A program made the translations under genes and the position numbers. This document shows positions 37,654 to 45,768 of a DNA stretch of 64,000 bases, in pieces. A model generated the notes under the pieces. It did no database searches. It was not told the origin of the DNA and saw only the letters and a program-made list of their open reading frames with translations. Every line of letters begins with the position of its first letter. Position 1 is the stretch's first letter. This stretch comes from an uncultured Owenweeksia sp. (GTDB lineage Bacteria; Bacteroidota; Bacteroidia; Flavobacteriales; Schleiferiaceae): contig CAKZRR010000021.1 of assembly GCA_937146805.1 (NCBI GenBank), positions 62,001-126,000 on the forward strand, in the 5' to 3' direction.

Positions 37654-38688
37654 ATGCGAAATTTCATCTTTTTATGCTTTGCTCTTTGTCTGGGGTTTTC
37701 AACATTGGGGCAAAGCCAACAAATAGACCAGCTAATAGAAGATGCCATTAAAAAACACGATGCCGGTGATTACGAGGCCGCCATTAAATTATACGATGAT
37801 GCATTAAAATTGGAACCTAAAAATACACGTGCGTTGGCGGAAAAAGGATTCTCGCTTTACCGTGCTGGTGATTTTAAGGCCTGTGTAAAAACTTGCGAAT
37901 CTGCCATTAAAACAGCGCCAAAAAATAGCCGATATATAATGTCGTATGTAACCTTAGGCAATGCCTTGGATGCATTACAAGAACCACAGCAATCGCTAAA
38001 AGTGTACAATCGTGGATTAAAAGTAGCTCCCGATTTTTACCTTCTACATTTTAATAAATCCATCACCTATTTTGGCCTAAAGGAATATGCCAAGTCATTA
38101 GAAAGTGCCGAGCTGGGGTCTCAATACAACCGCAGCCATGCCAGTTCTGTAAATGTAATGGCTACATTATTAAATGGCGAAAACAGGCGTATACCGGCTC
38201 TATTAACCACGATGTATTTTTTAGTTTTAGAACCTTCGGGCGATAGAGCCAATGGAAATTTCGACCTTATGAAAGAGCTCTTAGGAGCCAACGTAGAAAA
38301 GAAAGGAAACCAAATCAACATTACCATCCCATCGGGTGATGAATCGTCAAAACGCGATGATTTTAGCTCGGTTGATTTAATATTCTCCTTAACCATTGCC
38401 ACAATAGGCACCAAAAAAGAAGATAAAGACAAGAACGAGGTAGAGCTTTTTCAAGATCGAATTTCATTATTGATAGCAAGCTTGACTACCAATGTAGATA
38501 AGAAAAAAGGATACTATTGGGAAAGCCTAGCGCCCTATTTTGTGGCCTTAGAAAATGCTGGTCACCTAAGGGCTTTTTGTTATTGGGTAAACCAACCCGC
38601 TAACAAAACTTACATAGCCGATTGGCTAAAAGAGAACGAACAAAAAGTGGCCACTTTTAGAGAATGGCATGAAGCCTATGAATGGTGA
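37654..38688 (+). CDS. TPR repeat secreted protein
   Basis: A 344-aa protein with a signal peptide (MRNFIFLCFALCLGFSTLGQ) and at least three tetratricopeptide repeats (AIKKHDAGDYEAAIKLYDDALKLEP; ALAEKGFSLYRAGDFKACVKTCESAIKTAP; ...NRGLKVAPDFYLLHFNKSITYFGLKEYAKSLESAELG). The second half is helical and not recognised. It probably scaffolds proteins in the periplasm. Its position between the propeller kinase and the LytTR regulator suggests a role in that signalling pathway, perhaps as an accessory; this is inference. Confidence 0.82.
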   Translation: MRNFIFLCFALCLGFSTLGQSQQIDQLIEDAIKKHDAGDYEAAIKLYDDALKLEPKNTRALAEKGFSLYRAGDFKACVKTCESAIKTAPKNSRYIMSYVTLGNALDALQEPQQSLKVYNRGLKVAPDFYLLHFNKSITYFGLKEYAKSLESAELGSQYNRSHASSVNVMATLLNGENRRIPALLTTMYFLVLEPSGDRANGNFDLMKELLGANVEKKGNQINITIPSGDESSKRDDFSSVDLIFSLTIATIGTKKEDKDKNEVELFQDRISLLIASLTTNVDKKKGYYWESLAPYFVALENAGHLRAFCYWVNQPANKTYIADWLKENEQKVATFREWHEAYEW

Positions 38689-38760
38689 TAAAATAGCCGT
38701 TCTAAACATTAAAGCATTCTAAATTTACCACGATATTTACCTCCAACAAAACCGGCAACA

Positions 38761-39507
38761 TTGGCTACGGCACTCCTTATAGACGACAGCAAACAAGCAC
38801 GCGACTTTTTACATCGCGATTTGCAACAATACTGTCCGCTACTCACAAACATTTACCAAGCCGATGGCGTGTTGAGCGGCCTCAAAGCCTTACAGCAACA
38901 TAAGCCCGATATAGTGTTTTTGGATATCCATATGGGAGATGGAACCGGTTTTGATTTATTGAAATTGCAACCCACCATTAACTTTAAGTTGATTTTTACC
39001 ACCGCATCCGATGCTCACGCCATAAAGGCATTTAAGTTTTCGGCTATAGATTATTTGTTAAAACCTATAGATACCGATGAGCTGCAACAAGCGGTTAAAA
39101 AGGCCTTGGCTCAGCAACATAATTCTGAGCAGGCGCTACATCTCCTAAAAGAAAACCTTAAAGATGCCGGAAACCATAGCCTCCAAAAACTGGCTTTGCG
39201 TACGCAAGATAAAATTCACATTTGCCAAGTAACCGAGGTTATGCGCTGCCAAGCCGATAACAACTATACCCACTTTTGGTTTACCCAAGGTAAACCTCTG
39301 CTGGTTACCAAAACGTTAAAGCATTTTGATCAACTATTACAAGGTTTAGATTTTTGTCGGGTGCATCAATCGCACCTCATTAATTTAAACGAGGTAAAGG
39401 AGTTTGTAAAAAGTGATGGTGGCTATTTGGTAATGAAAGACGGCAGTCGAATTCCGGTATCGAGCCGTAAGCGAAACGAGGTGGTAGATCGCATTATGCG
39501 TTTATAA
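38761..39507 (+). CDS. LytTR-family response regulator
   Basis: A 248-aa regulator starting at TTG. The N-terminal receiver domain has the acidic pocket LLIDDS, phospho-Asp in DIVFLDIHMGDGTGFD, Thr in IFTTASDA and Lys in LLKPID. The C-terminal LytTR DNA-binding domain (about 145-245) shows LALRTQDKIHICQVTEVMRCQADNNYTHFWF, FCRVHQSHLINLNEV and DGSRIPVSSRKRNEV. It is the natural partner of the LytS-type kinase at 34586. Target promoters cannot be read from this window. Confidence 0.93.
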   Translation: MATALLIDDSKQARDFLHRDLQQYCPLLTNIYQADGVLSGLKALQQHKPDIVFLDIHMGDGTGFDLLKLQPTINFKLIFTTASDAHAIKAFKFSAIDYLLKPIDTDELQQAVKKALAQQHNSEQALHLLKENLKDAGNHSLQKLALRTQDKIHICQVTEVMRCQADNNYTHFWFTQGKPLLVTKTLKHFDQLLQGLDFCRVHQSHLINLNEVKEFVKSDGGYLVMKDGSRIPVSSRKRNEVVDRIMRL

Positions 39508-39510
39508 AAC

Positions 39511-39537
39511 AAAAACCCCGACCACAAAGGGCCGGGG
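39511..39537 (-). terminator. intrinsic terminator (reverse) of the SPFH-like gene
   Basis: On the minus strand, stem CCCCGGCC / GGTCGGGG (one G-T pair) is followed by TTTTTG. It lies between the convergent LytTR and SPFH-like genes. Confidence 0.7.
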
Positions 39538-39566
39538 AAGCAAGCCCCTTAAGGGCGGGAAACAAT

Positions 39567-40616
39567 CTATTTAAACATTTCTGTTTGAGAAAGCAAACTG
39601 CTAAAGGTGTTCATCTCTTTGCCTGTAGGCACTACCGCAATTTGTACGTTAGAAGCCATTTCCTTGTTAATTAAGTAGCCAGCATAGCTTTGGTTTTTAG
39701 CAAAAAGCTCTGCTAATTTTACGTTGGCCTGAAAAGCAATTTCTTCCGTTTTACTTTGCTTCATACCTTCTACCAGTGCTAAGTCTTCTTGCTTTTGCAC
39801 TTCTAACTCATTTAGTTTTTTAACGCGTTCTACATCTACATTGGCGTATAGTTGTTTTTGCTCGGCATCGGCTCTGGCCATTAAAACCTGTCTGCGTGCA
39901 TCGGCCTCTGCTCTGCGCTCAGCTACCTGCTTATTGGTTTCGGCTTTCGCCAACATAGAGGCTCTTCTACTTTTTTCCATATCCGCCTGTATCTTTTCCA
40001 ACTTGGCATCCAAGTGTGCTTGCTCCACATTTACCGCTCCCTGCGCTACCGCGTACTTCTTTTTAGCTTCGGCTTGCTCCAAATCAATTACACTTTGCTT
40101 TCTAATTCTCTTCAACTCTTGGTCTTGCAAAGCCAAGCGCTCTTTGGCTTCCGTATATAAACTTGGGAACTCAATTTTAGAAACCACTACATCGTTTACA
40201 GCAATGTCATTTTCGCCTAAATTTTTTAGCAAATGCTTTTTTAAATCTATGATAAAACCCTGGCGTTGTACCGTAAATACCGAATCTACATGTAAGTAGG
40301 TATTAGATACTTGGTTGGCTAATTCCAATTGCTTGGGATGAAGCACTAGACTATCGTAACGACCGGAGCTTACAAATTGTTTTTCAAATTTTGCCTTATC
40401 GGCTACTTCCCATCGGGTAGAAAGATGAATAGTAAGTGGCATGCCATCTGCCAAGCGCACATCTTTTAATATGAGCTTACTTACCATTTGGTGACGAATG
40501 GCTTTTTTTGAGTTCACCTCTTTTTTACAGGACGAGAATCCTACTAAAAGTAGCGCTACACCTAAAGCACGCAAAGTGTTTAATTTAATTTGACGGGATT
40601 TTTGCTTTGTTTCCAT
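39567..40616 (-). CDS. SPFH/band 7-like lipoprotein
   Basis: A 349-aa lipoprotein (LGVALLLVGFSSCKKEV, lipobox FSSC). Residues about 40-175 resemble a prohibitin/SPFH domain (LKDVRLADGMPLTIHLSTRWEV ... LLKNLGENDIAVNDVVVSKIEFP). A long Ala/Glu/Lys/Arg-rich coiled coil follows (about 180-300), as in flotillin- and HflK-like proteins. SPFH proteins make ring scaffolds on membranes and often regulate proteases. The lipoprotein anchor instead of a transmembrane helix is unusual and would place it in the periplasm. A promoter core lies 36 nt upstream. Confidence 0.8.
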   Translation of the reverse strand: METKQKSRQIKLNTLRALGVALLLVGFSSCKKEVNSKKAIRHQMVSKLILKDVRLADGMPLTIHLSTRWEVADKAKFEKQFVSSGRYDSLVLHPKQLELANQVSNTYLHVDSVFTVQRQGFIIDLKKHLLKNLGENDIAVNDVVVSKIEFPSLYTEAKERLALQDQELKRIRKQSVIDLEQAEAKKKYAVAQGAVNVEQAHLDAKLEKIQADMEKSRRASMLAKAETNKQVAERRAEADARRQVLMARADAEQKQLYANVDVERVKKLNELEVQKQEDLALVEGMKQSKTEEIAFQANVKLAELFAKNQSYAGYLINKEMASNVQIAVVPTGKEMNTFSSLLSQTEMFK

Positions 40617-40652
40617 TTTGCTGTTTTTTTAAATCACTATTAATATTTGATT

Positions 40653-40660
40653 CAAACTTA
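40653..40660 (-). promoter_or_regulatory. promoter core TAAGTTTG (reverse) for the SPFH-like gene
   Basis: Exact TAnnTTTG on the minus strand, 36 nt before the start at 40616. Confidence 0.5.
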
Positions 40661-40810
40661 GCGTAGGTTAGGCGGCTGTGCCTAGCAACTTTAGTATCGC
40701 GTAAAGCAGCGCTAGAATTCGCAGGGGGTTTTCTAGAATTTGATTTGGGGGAAAAAGCTTTTGAGCGAAATACTACCTAAAATGAAGAAACAGAAAGGTA
40801 TAAAACCAAA

Positions 40811-40836
40811 AAAGCTCCGAATAAATTCGGAGCTTT
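40811..40836. terminator. bidirectional terminator after tRNA-Gln
   Basis: AAAGCTCCGAAT-AA-ATTCGGAGCTTT has perfect 12-bp arms with A and T runs at the ends. It ends the minus-strand tRNA transcript. Confidence 0.85.
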
Positions 40837-40839
40837 TTG

Positions 40840-40911
40840 TTGTCCCACTAGGACTCGAACCTAGACTGACGGTACCAAAAACCGCTGTCCTGCCAATTAG
40901 ACGATGGGACA
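40840..40911 (-). tRNA. tRNA-Gln (anticodon UUG)
   Basis: Minus-strand 72-nt tRNA: acceptor TGTCCCA / TGGGACA; D arm with TAATTGG; anticodon stem GCGGT / ACCGT with loop TTTTGGT, giving anticodon TTG (decodes CAA/CAG); T arm CTAGG-TTCGAGT-CCTAG. Discriminator base A; CCA is not encoded. A palindromic terminator follows directly. Confidence 0.95.
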
Positions 40912-41100
40912 TTTTTAATTGGGGCTGCAAAAGTAATAAACAGTTTTAATTCAACGCAACTTTTTAAAAAATTATCTCCTTTTAACAGAAGTTTAGGAGC
41001 TCAACTTAAACTTTACAAAATGTTAGGCTTGTTTAACAAAGGTTTCAGATTTAGCTGGTACATATTTTTATAAATTCGCCACCGGACAAAAATTCTGAAG

Positions 41101-44100
41101 ATGCAATCACAGTACTCTAAATTAAACAATATTATTGGCTGGGCCGTATTTGCCATAGCCGCCTTTACCTACGGTTCTACCGTAGAGCCCACGGCCAGTT
41201 TTTGGGATTGTGGGGAATACATTTCTACCGCGGTAAAGCTACAGGTAGGTCACCCTCCTGGTGCTCCTTTCTTTCAACTAGTGGGTAACTTTTTTGCGCA
41301 GTTTGCCTTTGGAGATGTTATGCAACAGGCTTTTATGGTAAACTTAGTATCTGCTTTTTCAAGTGCTTTTACCATTTTATTTTTGTTTTGGACCATTACT
41401 GCCTTAGGTAAAAAGTTTGCCGCCAAGTACGGTGAGCTAAACGAAGGACGTATTATTTCCATTTTTGCGGCTGGTGCTGTTGGTGCCCTAGCATACACTT
41501 TTAGTGATAGTTTTTGGTTTTCGGCTACAGAGGGTGAAGTATATGCCATGTCATCACTTTTTACAGCTATCGCCTTTTGGGCCATTTTAAAATGGGAAGT
41601 AGAAGTTGAAAAAAGCCCTAGAGCCAACCGTTGGTTAATTTTTATAGCCTACATGACTGGTCTTTCCATTGGAGTTCACATCTTGGTGTTTTTGACCATC
41701 CCTGCTATTGTAATGATCTATTTCTTTAAAAAAGATCAAGAAATCAATATGCGTAAATTTTTAATATACAACGGTATCTCGGTGGTAGTACTGGGTGTTG
41801 TTTTTGCTGGAATTATTCCTTTGGTACTAAAAAGTTTCGGTAAGCTCGAAATCTTATTCGTAAACAGCATTGGGCTTCCGTTTAACAGTGGTACCATTTT
41901 TACCTTATTGTTACTTATTGCCGCTATTGCTTTTGGTGTAATTACCACCCGCAAGCGCGAAAAACCACTTTGGAATACGCTTATCCTTTCGGTGATGTTT
42001 ATCCTACTAGGCTACTCCACCTTTGTTACACTGGCCGTGCGATCTAATGCTAACACGCCAATTGATGAAAACAACCCGGAAGATGCATTATCGCTTTTAG
42101 CGTACTACAACCGTGAGCAATATGGTGATTGGCCTGTAATGCATGGTCAATACTTTAATGCCCCTTTAGATAACCGCGAGCCTTTTACTGATGGTACACC
42201 TATCTATGCTAAAGACGAGGATAAGGGTGAATATATTATTACGGACGACCGTAAAGAGAGTGTTCGAAACTTTGCTGATAGCCACAAAGGGTTTTTCCCA
42301 CGTATGTGGAGTGATGATCCTACGCATGTAAAAAATTACATGAAAATTGCAGGCATTAAAAACAAGGATAAACGACCCACTTTTGGTCAAAACATGAAGT
42401 TCTTTTTTGATTATCAAATTGGACACATGTGGTGGCGTTACTTTATGTGGAACTTTGCTGGGAGACAAAATGACGACCAGCACCATTACGAGGTTACACA
42501 AGGAAACTGGATTAGTGGTATCGGGTTTATGGACGCCATGCGACTTGGTCCGCAGGATAACTTACCCTACCATTTAAAAAACAGCCCGGCACGTAACACC
42601 TATTTCTTTTTGCCTTTTATTTTAGGACTTATTGGTATCTACTTTCATTATAAAAACCATTGGAAAGATGCTTGGGCGGTTACGCTGTTTTTCCTCCTTA
42701 CGGGAATTGCCATTGTGCTTTACACCAATCACAAACCCTTTGAACCCCGCGAAAGAGATTATGCCTTTGTAGGCTCATTTTATGCCTTTGCCATATGGAT
42801 AGGCTTGGGAGTACAAGCTATTTACGAAATGCTAGCCAAGCGAATGCAAAACAAGGGAGCGGCCTATGCCACTGGTTTACTTTGCTTAGTACTGGTACCA
42901 GGTATTATGGCCCAGCAAAACTGGGATGACCACGATCGTAGCAATCGCTATACGGCTAGAGACATTGCTCGTGCTTATTTAGACTCGTGCGAGAAAAATG
43001 CTATTCTGTTTACCAACGGAGATAATGACACCTTCCCGCTGTGGTATATTCAAGAAATTGAAGGTTACCGTACGGATGTGCGCATTGTAAACCTAAGCTT
43101 ACTGAATACCGATTGGTACATTGACCAAATGAAGCATGCCGCTTATGAAGCCGATGCTGTGCCCTTTAGTTTTGAGCACAATCAATACCGCCAAGGAACA
43201 CGTGATGTAGTGTATTTAAGAGAAGACCCACGTGTAAAAGGCAGATGGAAAGCCGAAGACCTTATTGAGTGGATTAAGCGTGATGACAGAAAAACACGTT
43301 TTCAATACGGTAATAAAGAATTACAATTTTACCCTACCAAAAAGGTGCGTGTAAGTATTGATAAAAACGAAGTGCTTAAAAACAATGTGGTAAGCGCTAA
43401 GGATGCTGATAAGATTGTGCCTTATATAGATTGGAATTTGAATGCCCAGTTACTTTCTAAAAGAGACATTATGGTGGTTGATTTAATTGCCAATAACGAC
43501 TGGACACGCCCTATCTACTTTAGTGTAACGGTGGGTAATAATTCCAAGGCTTATTTTTGGTTGCAAGATTACTTTAGGCTAGAAGGTTTGGCTTACCGTT
43601 TTGTACCGGTACACAACCCAACTCCTAAAGGTACTGCCGACTTTGGAAAAGTGGACACGGATAAGATGTACGCCAACCTAATGGAGAATTTTGAGTACGG
43701 TAACATGGAGTTACCAGATGTGTATTTAGATGAAACCAACCGTAGATTATCGTACAACCTTCGTAATTCGTTTGGGCGTTTAGCCAATCAACTGGCTGAA
43801 GAAGGCGACAACGAAAGAGCGGTAAAAGCGCTGGATAGATCTCTTGAATTAATGCCCGAAGAAAAGTTTGCCTATAACTACTTTGTTTTCGGAATTATAG
43901 AAGGTTATTACAAAGCTAAAGCCCCTGAAAAAGGACGCGAGCTTATTGAAAAGTTTGCTAGCCGATTGGATGAAGAGTTGAAATACTACCAGCAGTTTAA
44001 GGGTAAGGATAAAGAAAAAATTACGCAAGAAATGCGCACTGCAGGTAGCTATTATCAAATGTTACTGCGTTTAGTACAGCAATATGATAAGGAACTAGGC

Positions 44101-44175
44101 GGCAACGGAAACGTGCAGCAAAGTGAATTTTACCAACGCTATTTAGATGCGCTACAACCACTTGGCTTAGCTTAA
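41101..44175 (+). CDS. DUF2723 multi-pass membrane protein (GT117-like)
   Basis: A 1024-aa protein. The N-terminal DUF2723 region has about 10-12 membrane helices and the family hallmark ASFWDCGEYISTAVKLQVGHPPGAPFFQLV, an Asp/Glu-containing luminal loop as in GT-C-fold polyprenyl-phosphate-sugar transferases. A second membrane block is followed by a periplasmic domain (NGDNDTFPLWYIQEIEGYRTDVRIVNLSLL) and a C-terminal helical, TPR-like part. Such proteins are assigned to glycosyltransferase family 117 and may glycosylate secreted proteins or envelope polymers, though the acceptor is unproven. It stands alone between tRNA-Gln and a polysaccharide deacetylase gene, with a terminator after it. 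Confidence 0.9.
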   Translation: MQSQYSKLNNIIGWAVFAIAAFTYGSTVEPTASFWDCGEYISTAVKLQVGHPPGAPFFQLVGNFFAQFAFGDVMQQAFMVNLVSAFSSAFTILFLFWTITALGKKFAAKYGELNEGRIISIFAAGAVGALAYTFSDSFWFSATEGEVYAMSSLFTAIAFWAILKWEVEVEKSPRANRWLIFIAYMTGLSIGVHILVFLTIPAIVMIYFFKKDQEINMRKFLIYNGISVVVLGVVFAGIIPLVLKSFGKLEILFVNSIGLPFNSGTIFTLLLLIAAIAFGVITTRKREKPLWNTLILSVMFILLGYSTFVTLAVRSNANTPIDENNPEDALSLLAYYNREQYGDWPVMHGQYFNAPLDNREPFTDGTPIYAKDEDKGEYIITDDRKESVRNFADSHKGFFPRMWSDDPTHVKNYMKIAGIKNKDKRPTFGQNMKFFFDYQIGHMWWRYFMWNFAGRQNDDQHHYEVTQGNWISGIGFMDAMRLGPQDNLPYHLKNSPARNTYFFLPFILGLIGIYFHYKNHWKDAWAVTLFFLLTGIAIVLYTNHKPFEPRERDYAFVGSFYAFAIWIGLGVQAIYEMLAKRMQNKGAAYATGLLCLVLVPGIMAQQNWDDHDRSNRYTARDIARAYLDSCEKNAILFTNGDNDTFPLWYIQEIEGYRTDVRIVNLSLLNTDWYIDQMKHAAYEADAVPFSFEHNQYRQGTRDVVYLREDPRVKGRWKAEDLIEWIKRDDRKTRFQYGNKELQFYPTKKVRVSIDKNEVLKNNVVSAKDADKIVPYIDWNLNAQLLSKRDIMVVDLIANNDWTRPIYFSVTVGNNSKAYFWLQDYFRLEGLAYRFVPVHNPTPKGTADFGKVDTDKMYANLMENFEYGNMELPDVYLDETNRRLSYNLRNSFGRLANQLAEEGDNERAVKALDRSLELMPEEKFAYNYFVFGIIEGYYKAKAPEKGRELIEKFASRLDEELKYYQQFKGKDKEKITQEMRTAGSYYQMLLRLVQQYDKELGGNGNVQQSEFYQRYLDALQPLGLA

Positions 44176-44197
44176 TTTACATCTTATTAATAACGAT

Positions 44198-44240
44198 AAC
44201 GGGCAACCAACTTTAACGAGTTTGTTGCCCGTTGCTTTTT
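44198..44240 (+). terminator. intrinsic terminator after the DUF2723 gene
   Basis: A 10-bp stem, AACGGGCAAC / GTTGCCCGTT, has a 16-nt loop and is followed by GCTTTTT. Confidence 0.72.
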
Positions 44241-44258
44241 ACGGCAAAGTCAAAACGC

Positions 44259-44266
44259 TACCTTTA
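44259..44266 (+). promoter_or_regulatory. promoter core TACCTTTA (one mismatch)
   Basis: Differs from TAnnTTTG only in the last base and lies 4 nt before ATG 44271. The same spacing is seen at rlmN, which supports that ATG as the start. Confidence 0.4.
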
Positions 44267-44270
44267 CCTT

Positions 44271-44882
44271 ATGTTACATTTTGTGCGATCTACTTGGTGG
44301 ATGAAAGCCTTTTTTCCGAGCCTTACTTGGGAGAAACCCAACAGCGAAAAGGCCATTTACCTAACTTTTGATGACGGGCCTCACCCCGAGATTACCCCTT
44401 GGGTAATGAACCAATTGGAGGAAGTAAACGCCCAAGCCAGTTTTTTTGTGATTGGCGAAAACGTAGAACGATACCCAGACACGTTTCAAAAGTTGGTACA
44501 ATCAAAACACAGCGTGGGCAACCACAGCTATAAACATTTAAGCGGTTGGCAAAACAGTAAACAAGCCTATTTAGAGGACGTAAACCGTTGTGGCAACTTG
44601 TACCCCTTCAAACTTTTTAGACCTCCTTACGGAAAGATAAGGTGGAGCCAAGCCAAAGCTTTAAACAAGCGCTACGAAATAATAATGTGGGATAGAATTA
44701 CCTATGACTTTGATGAAACCATAAGCCCAGAGCAATGCTTTAAAAATGCGGTGGAGGATATTAGTTCAGGTTCCATTATTGTTTTCCACGACAGTGAAAA
44801 AGCCGAGAAAAACTTACGAGCTACTTTACCCCCAGTTTTACAACATTTAAAAAAACAGGGGTTTGAGTTAAAGGCATTGTAA
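44271..44882 (+). CDS. polysaccharide deacetylase (NodB homology domain)
   Basis: About 203 aa. NodB motifs: motif 1 LTFDDGPHPEITP (catalytic and metal Asp), motif 2 GNHSYKHLSG (metal His pair), motif 3 RPPYGK and motif 5 IIVFHDSEKA. It removes acetyl groups from N-acetylated glycans such as peptidoglycan or exopolysaccharide. No signal peptide is obvious; an N-terminal hydrophobic anchor may be present near STWWMKAFF. The ORF track begins at TTG 44232, but that lies inside the preceding terminator; ATG 44271 is better. Confidence 0.9.
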   Translation: MLHFVRSTWWMKAFFPSLTWEKPNSEKAIYLTFDDGPHPEITPWVMNQLEEVNAQASFFVIGENVERYPDTFQKLVQSKHSVGNHSYKHLSGWQNSKQAYLEDVNRCGNLYPFKLFRPPYGKIRWSQAKALNKRYEIIMWDRITYDFDETISPEQCFKNAVEDISSGSIIVFHDSEKAEKNLRATLPPVLQHLKKQGFELKAL

Positions 44883-44985
44883 AAACTGGTGTTTTTTACC
44901 CGCTACACCTCATGCACAAGCCCTTTATATTTCATACGGAAAACACACAGTTGTCTAATCGGACTACTTTTCGTAAATTTGGAAC

Positions 44986-45257
44986 ATGATAAAAAGACGT
45001 GAGCTCTTTTTCTTTAAGGAGTATTTCAAGAAGTTTTATGACGGCCAAACAGATAAAGTGAAAAAGAAAATTCTTCAGGTCTGTATGAAATAAGAGTTCA
45101 GGTCGGTAGCAATATCTTTAGAATTTTCTGCTTTTTTGACCTTGATAATTTGGTAGTAATTGGAAATGGCTTCCAAAAGAAAACGCAAAAGACTCCAAAG
45201 CAGCAAATTGAGAAAGCAGAGCACATAAAAAACGAATATTATGAAAGCAAAGAATAA
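44986..45257 (+). pseudogene. HigB/RelE-type toxin gene with internal deletion and frameshift
   Basis: The 5' part reads MIKRRELFFFKEYFKKFYD.. through KKKILQ, the start of Bacteroidota HigB/RelE-like mRNA interferases, then runs out of frame to a stop (QVCMK). From about 45078, in another frame, the C-terminal half continues intact (GLYEIRV .. FRIFCFFD .. NGFQKKTQKTPKQQIEKAEHI .. YYESKE), ending at 45257 and overlapping the antitoxin start by 17 nt. The roughly 25 central residues expected between these parts are missing. The simplest reading is an internal deletion, not a multiple of three, at the junction CTTCAGGTCTG. The toxin should be inactive. Confidence 0.8.
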
Positions 45258-45549
45258 GAACTTAACAAGCCTAGATGACTTCATTGATAAAAATGTAGGC
45301 ACATTGGGTACTCCTCAAAGAGAGCAATTTGAGAATCAATATGACACCTTTAAACTTGGGGTGCTAATACAGCAAGCCAGAGAACAGAAAGGGCTGACTC
45401 AAGAGCAACTAGCCCAACTTGCTGGAACCAACAAATCCTATATTTCTAAATTGGAAAGAAATTTAAAAGACATCCGCTTTTCTACTCTTCAAAGGATTAT
45501 TAACGATGGCCTTGGCGGGCACCTAAATATTTCAATAAACATAGACTGA
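45241..45549 (+). CDS. HigA-type antitoxin, XRE-family HTH protein
   Basis: A 102-aa DNA-binding protein. Its N-terminal region (LTSLDDFIDKNVGTLGTPQREQFE) is the typical toxin-binding segment of HigA-like antitoxins. A helix-turn-helix (about residues 46-95: LIQQAREQKGLTQEQLAQLAGTNKSYISKLER) gives DNA binding and operon autoregulation. The ORF is intact although its cognate toxin upstream is broken, so it might remain as a regulator or as an anti-addiction factor against related toxins. Confidence 0.9.
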   Translation: MKAKNKNLTSLDDFIDKNVGTLGTPQREQFENQYDTFKLGVLIQQAREQKGLTQEQLAQLAGTNKSYISKLERNLKDIRFSTLQRIINDGLGGHLNISINID

Positions 45550-45598
45550 AAAATAAAGTCAAAACTGGCACAGGACACTTTTAAAGCAGCATTGTATT

Positions 45599-45707
45599 CT
45601 AAAATAGATGTCCCATACTGTAATCGCGTTGACTACGCTTTTTCTTTGGCCTTTCTACCTTTTCCATAATAAGTCGGTTTTATGTCAACCTATTTTAGGA
45701 CGGGACA
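45599..45707 (-). mobile_element. relic of an IS3-family insertion sequence (left end plus orfA start)
   Basis: On the minus strand, TGTCCCGTCCTAAAATAGGTTGACA (45707-45683) looks like an IS3-type terminal inverted repeat. Sixteen nt later an ATG opens MEKVERPKKKRSQRDYSMG, which resembles the N-terminus of Bacteroidota IS3 OrfA transposases, but the frame ends after three more codons (HLF then TAG at 45599). A second TGTCC..TTGAC string lies at 45577-45558 in the same orientation. No intact transposase or second inverted end is present. The relic lies beside the broken toxin gene. Confidence 0.5.
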
Positions 45708-45716
45708 AGATTCAAC

Positions 45717-45748
45717 AAAAAAGCCCGAACCTAGGTTCGGGCTTTTTT
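45717..45748. terminator. bidirectional intrinsic terminator
   Basis: AAAAAA-GCCCGAACC-TA-GGTTCGGGC-TTTTTT has a 9-bp perfect stem with A and T runs. It serves the convergent antitoxin and T9SS-cargo genes. Confidence 0.88.
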
Positions 45749-45768
45749 ACATGTTAAACGCTAAACAA

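Noticed and set aside
39541-39556. Second hairpin GCCCCTTAAGGGC after the LytTR gene as a terminator
   Set aside because: Weak stem without a following T run on either strand; the hairpin at 39511 explains termination better.
39841-40299. 152-aa plus-strand ORF
   Set aside because: Antisense of the coiled-coil part of the SPFH-like gene; Ala/Ser/Cys-rich mirror of Glu/Ala/Lys codons.
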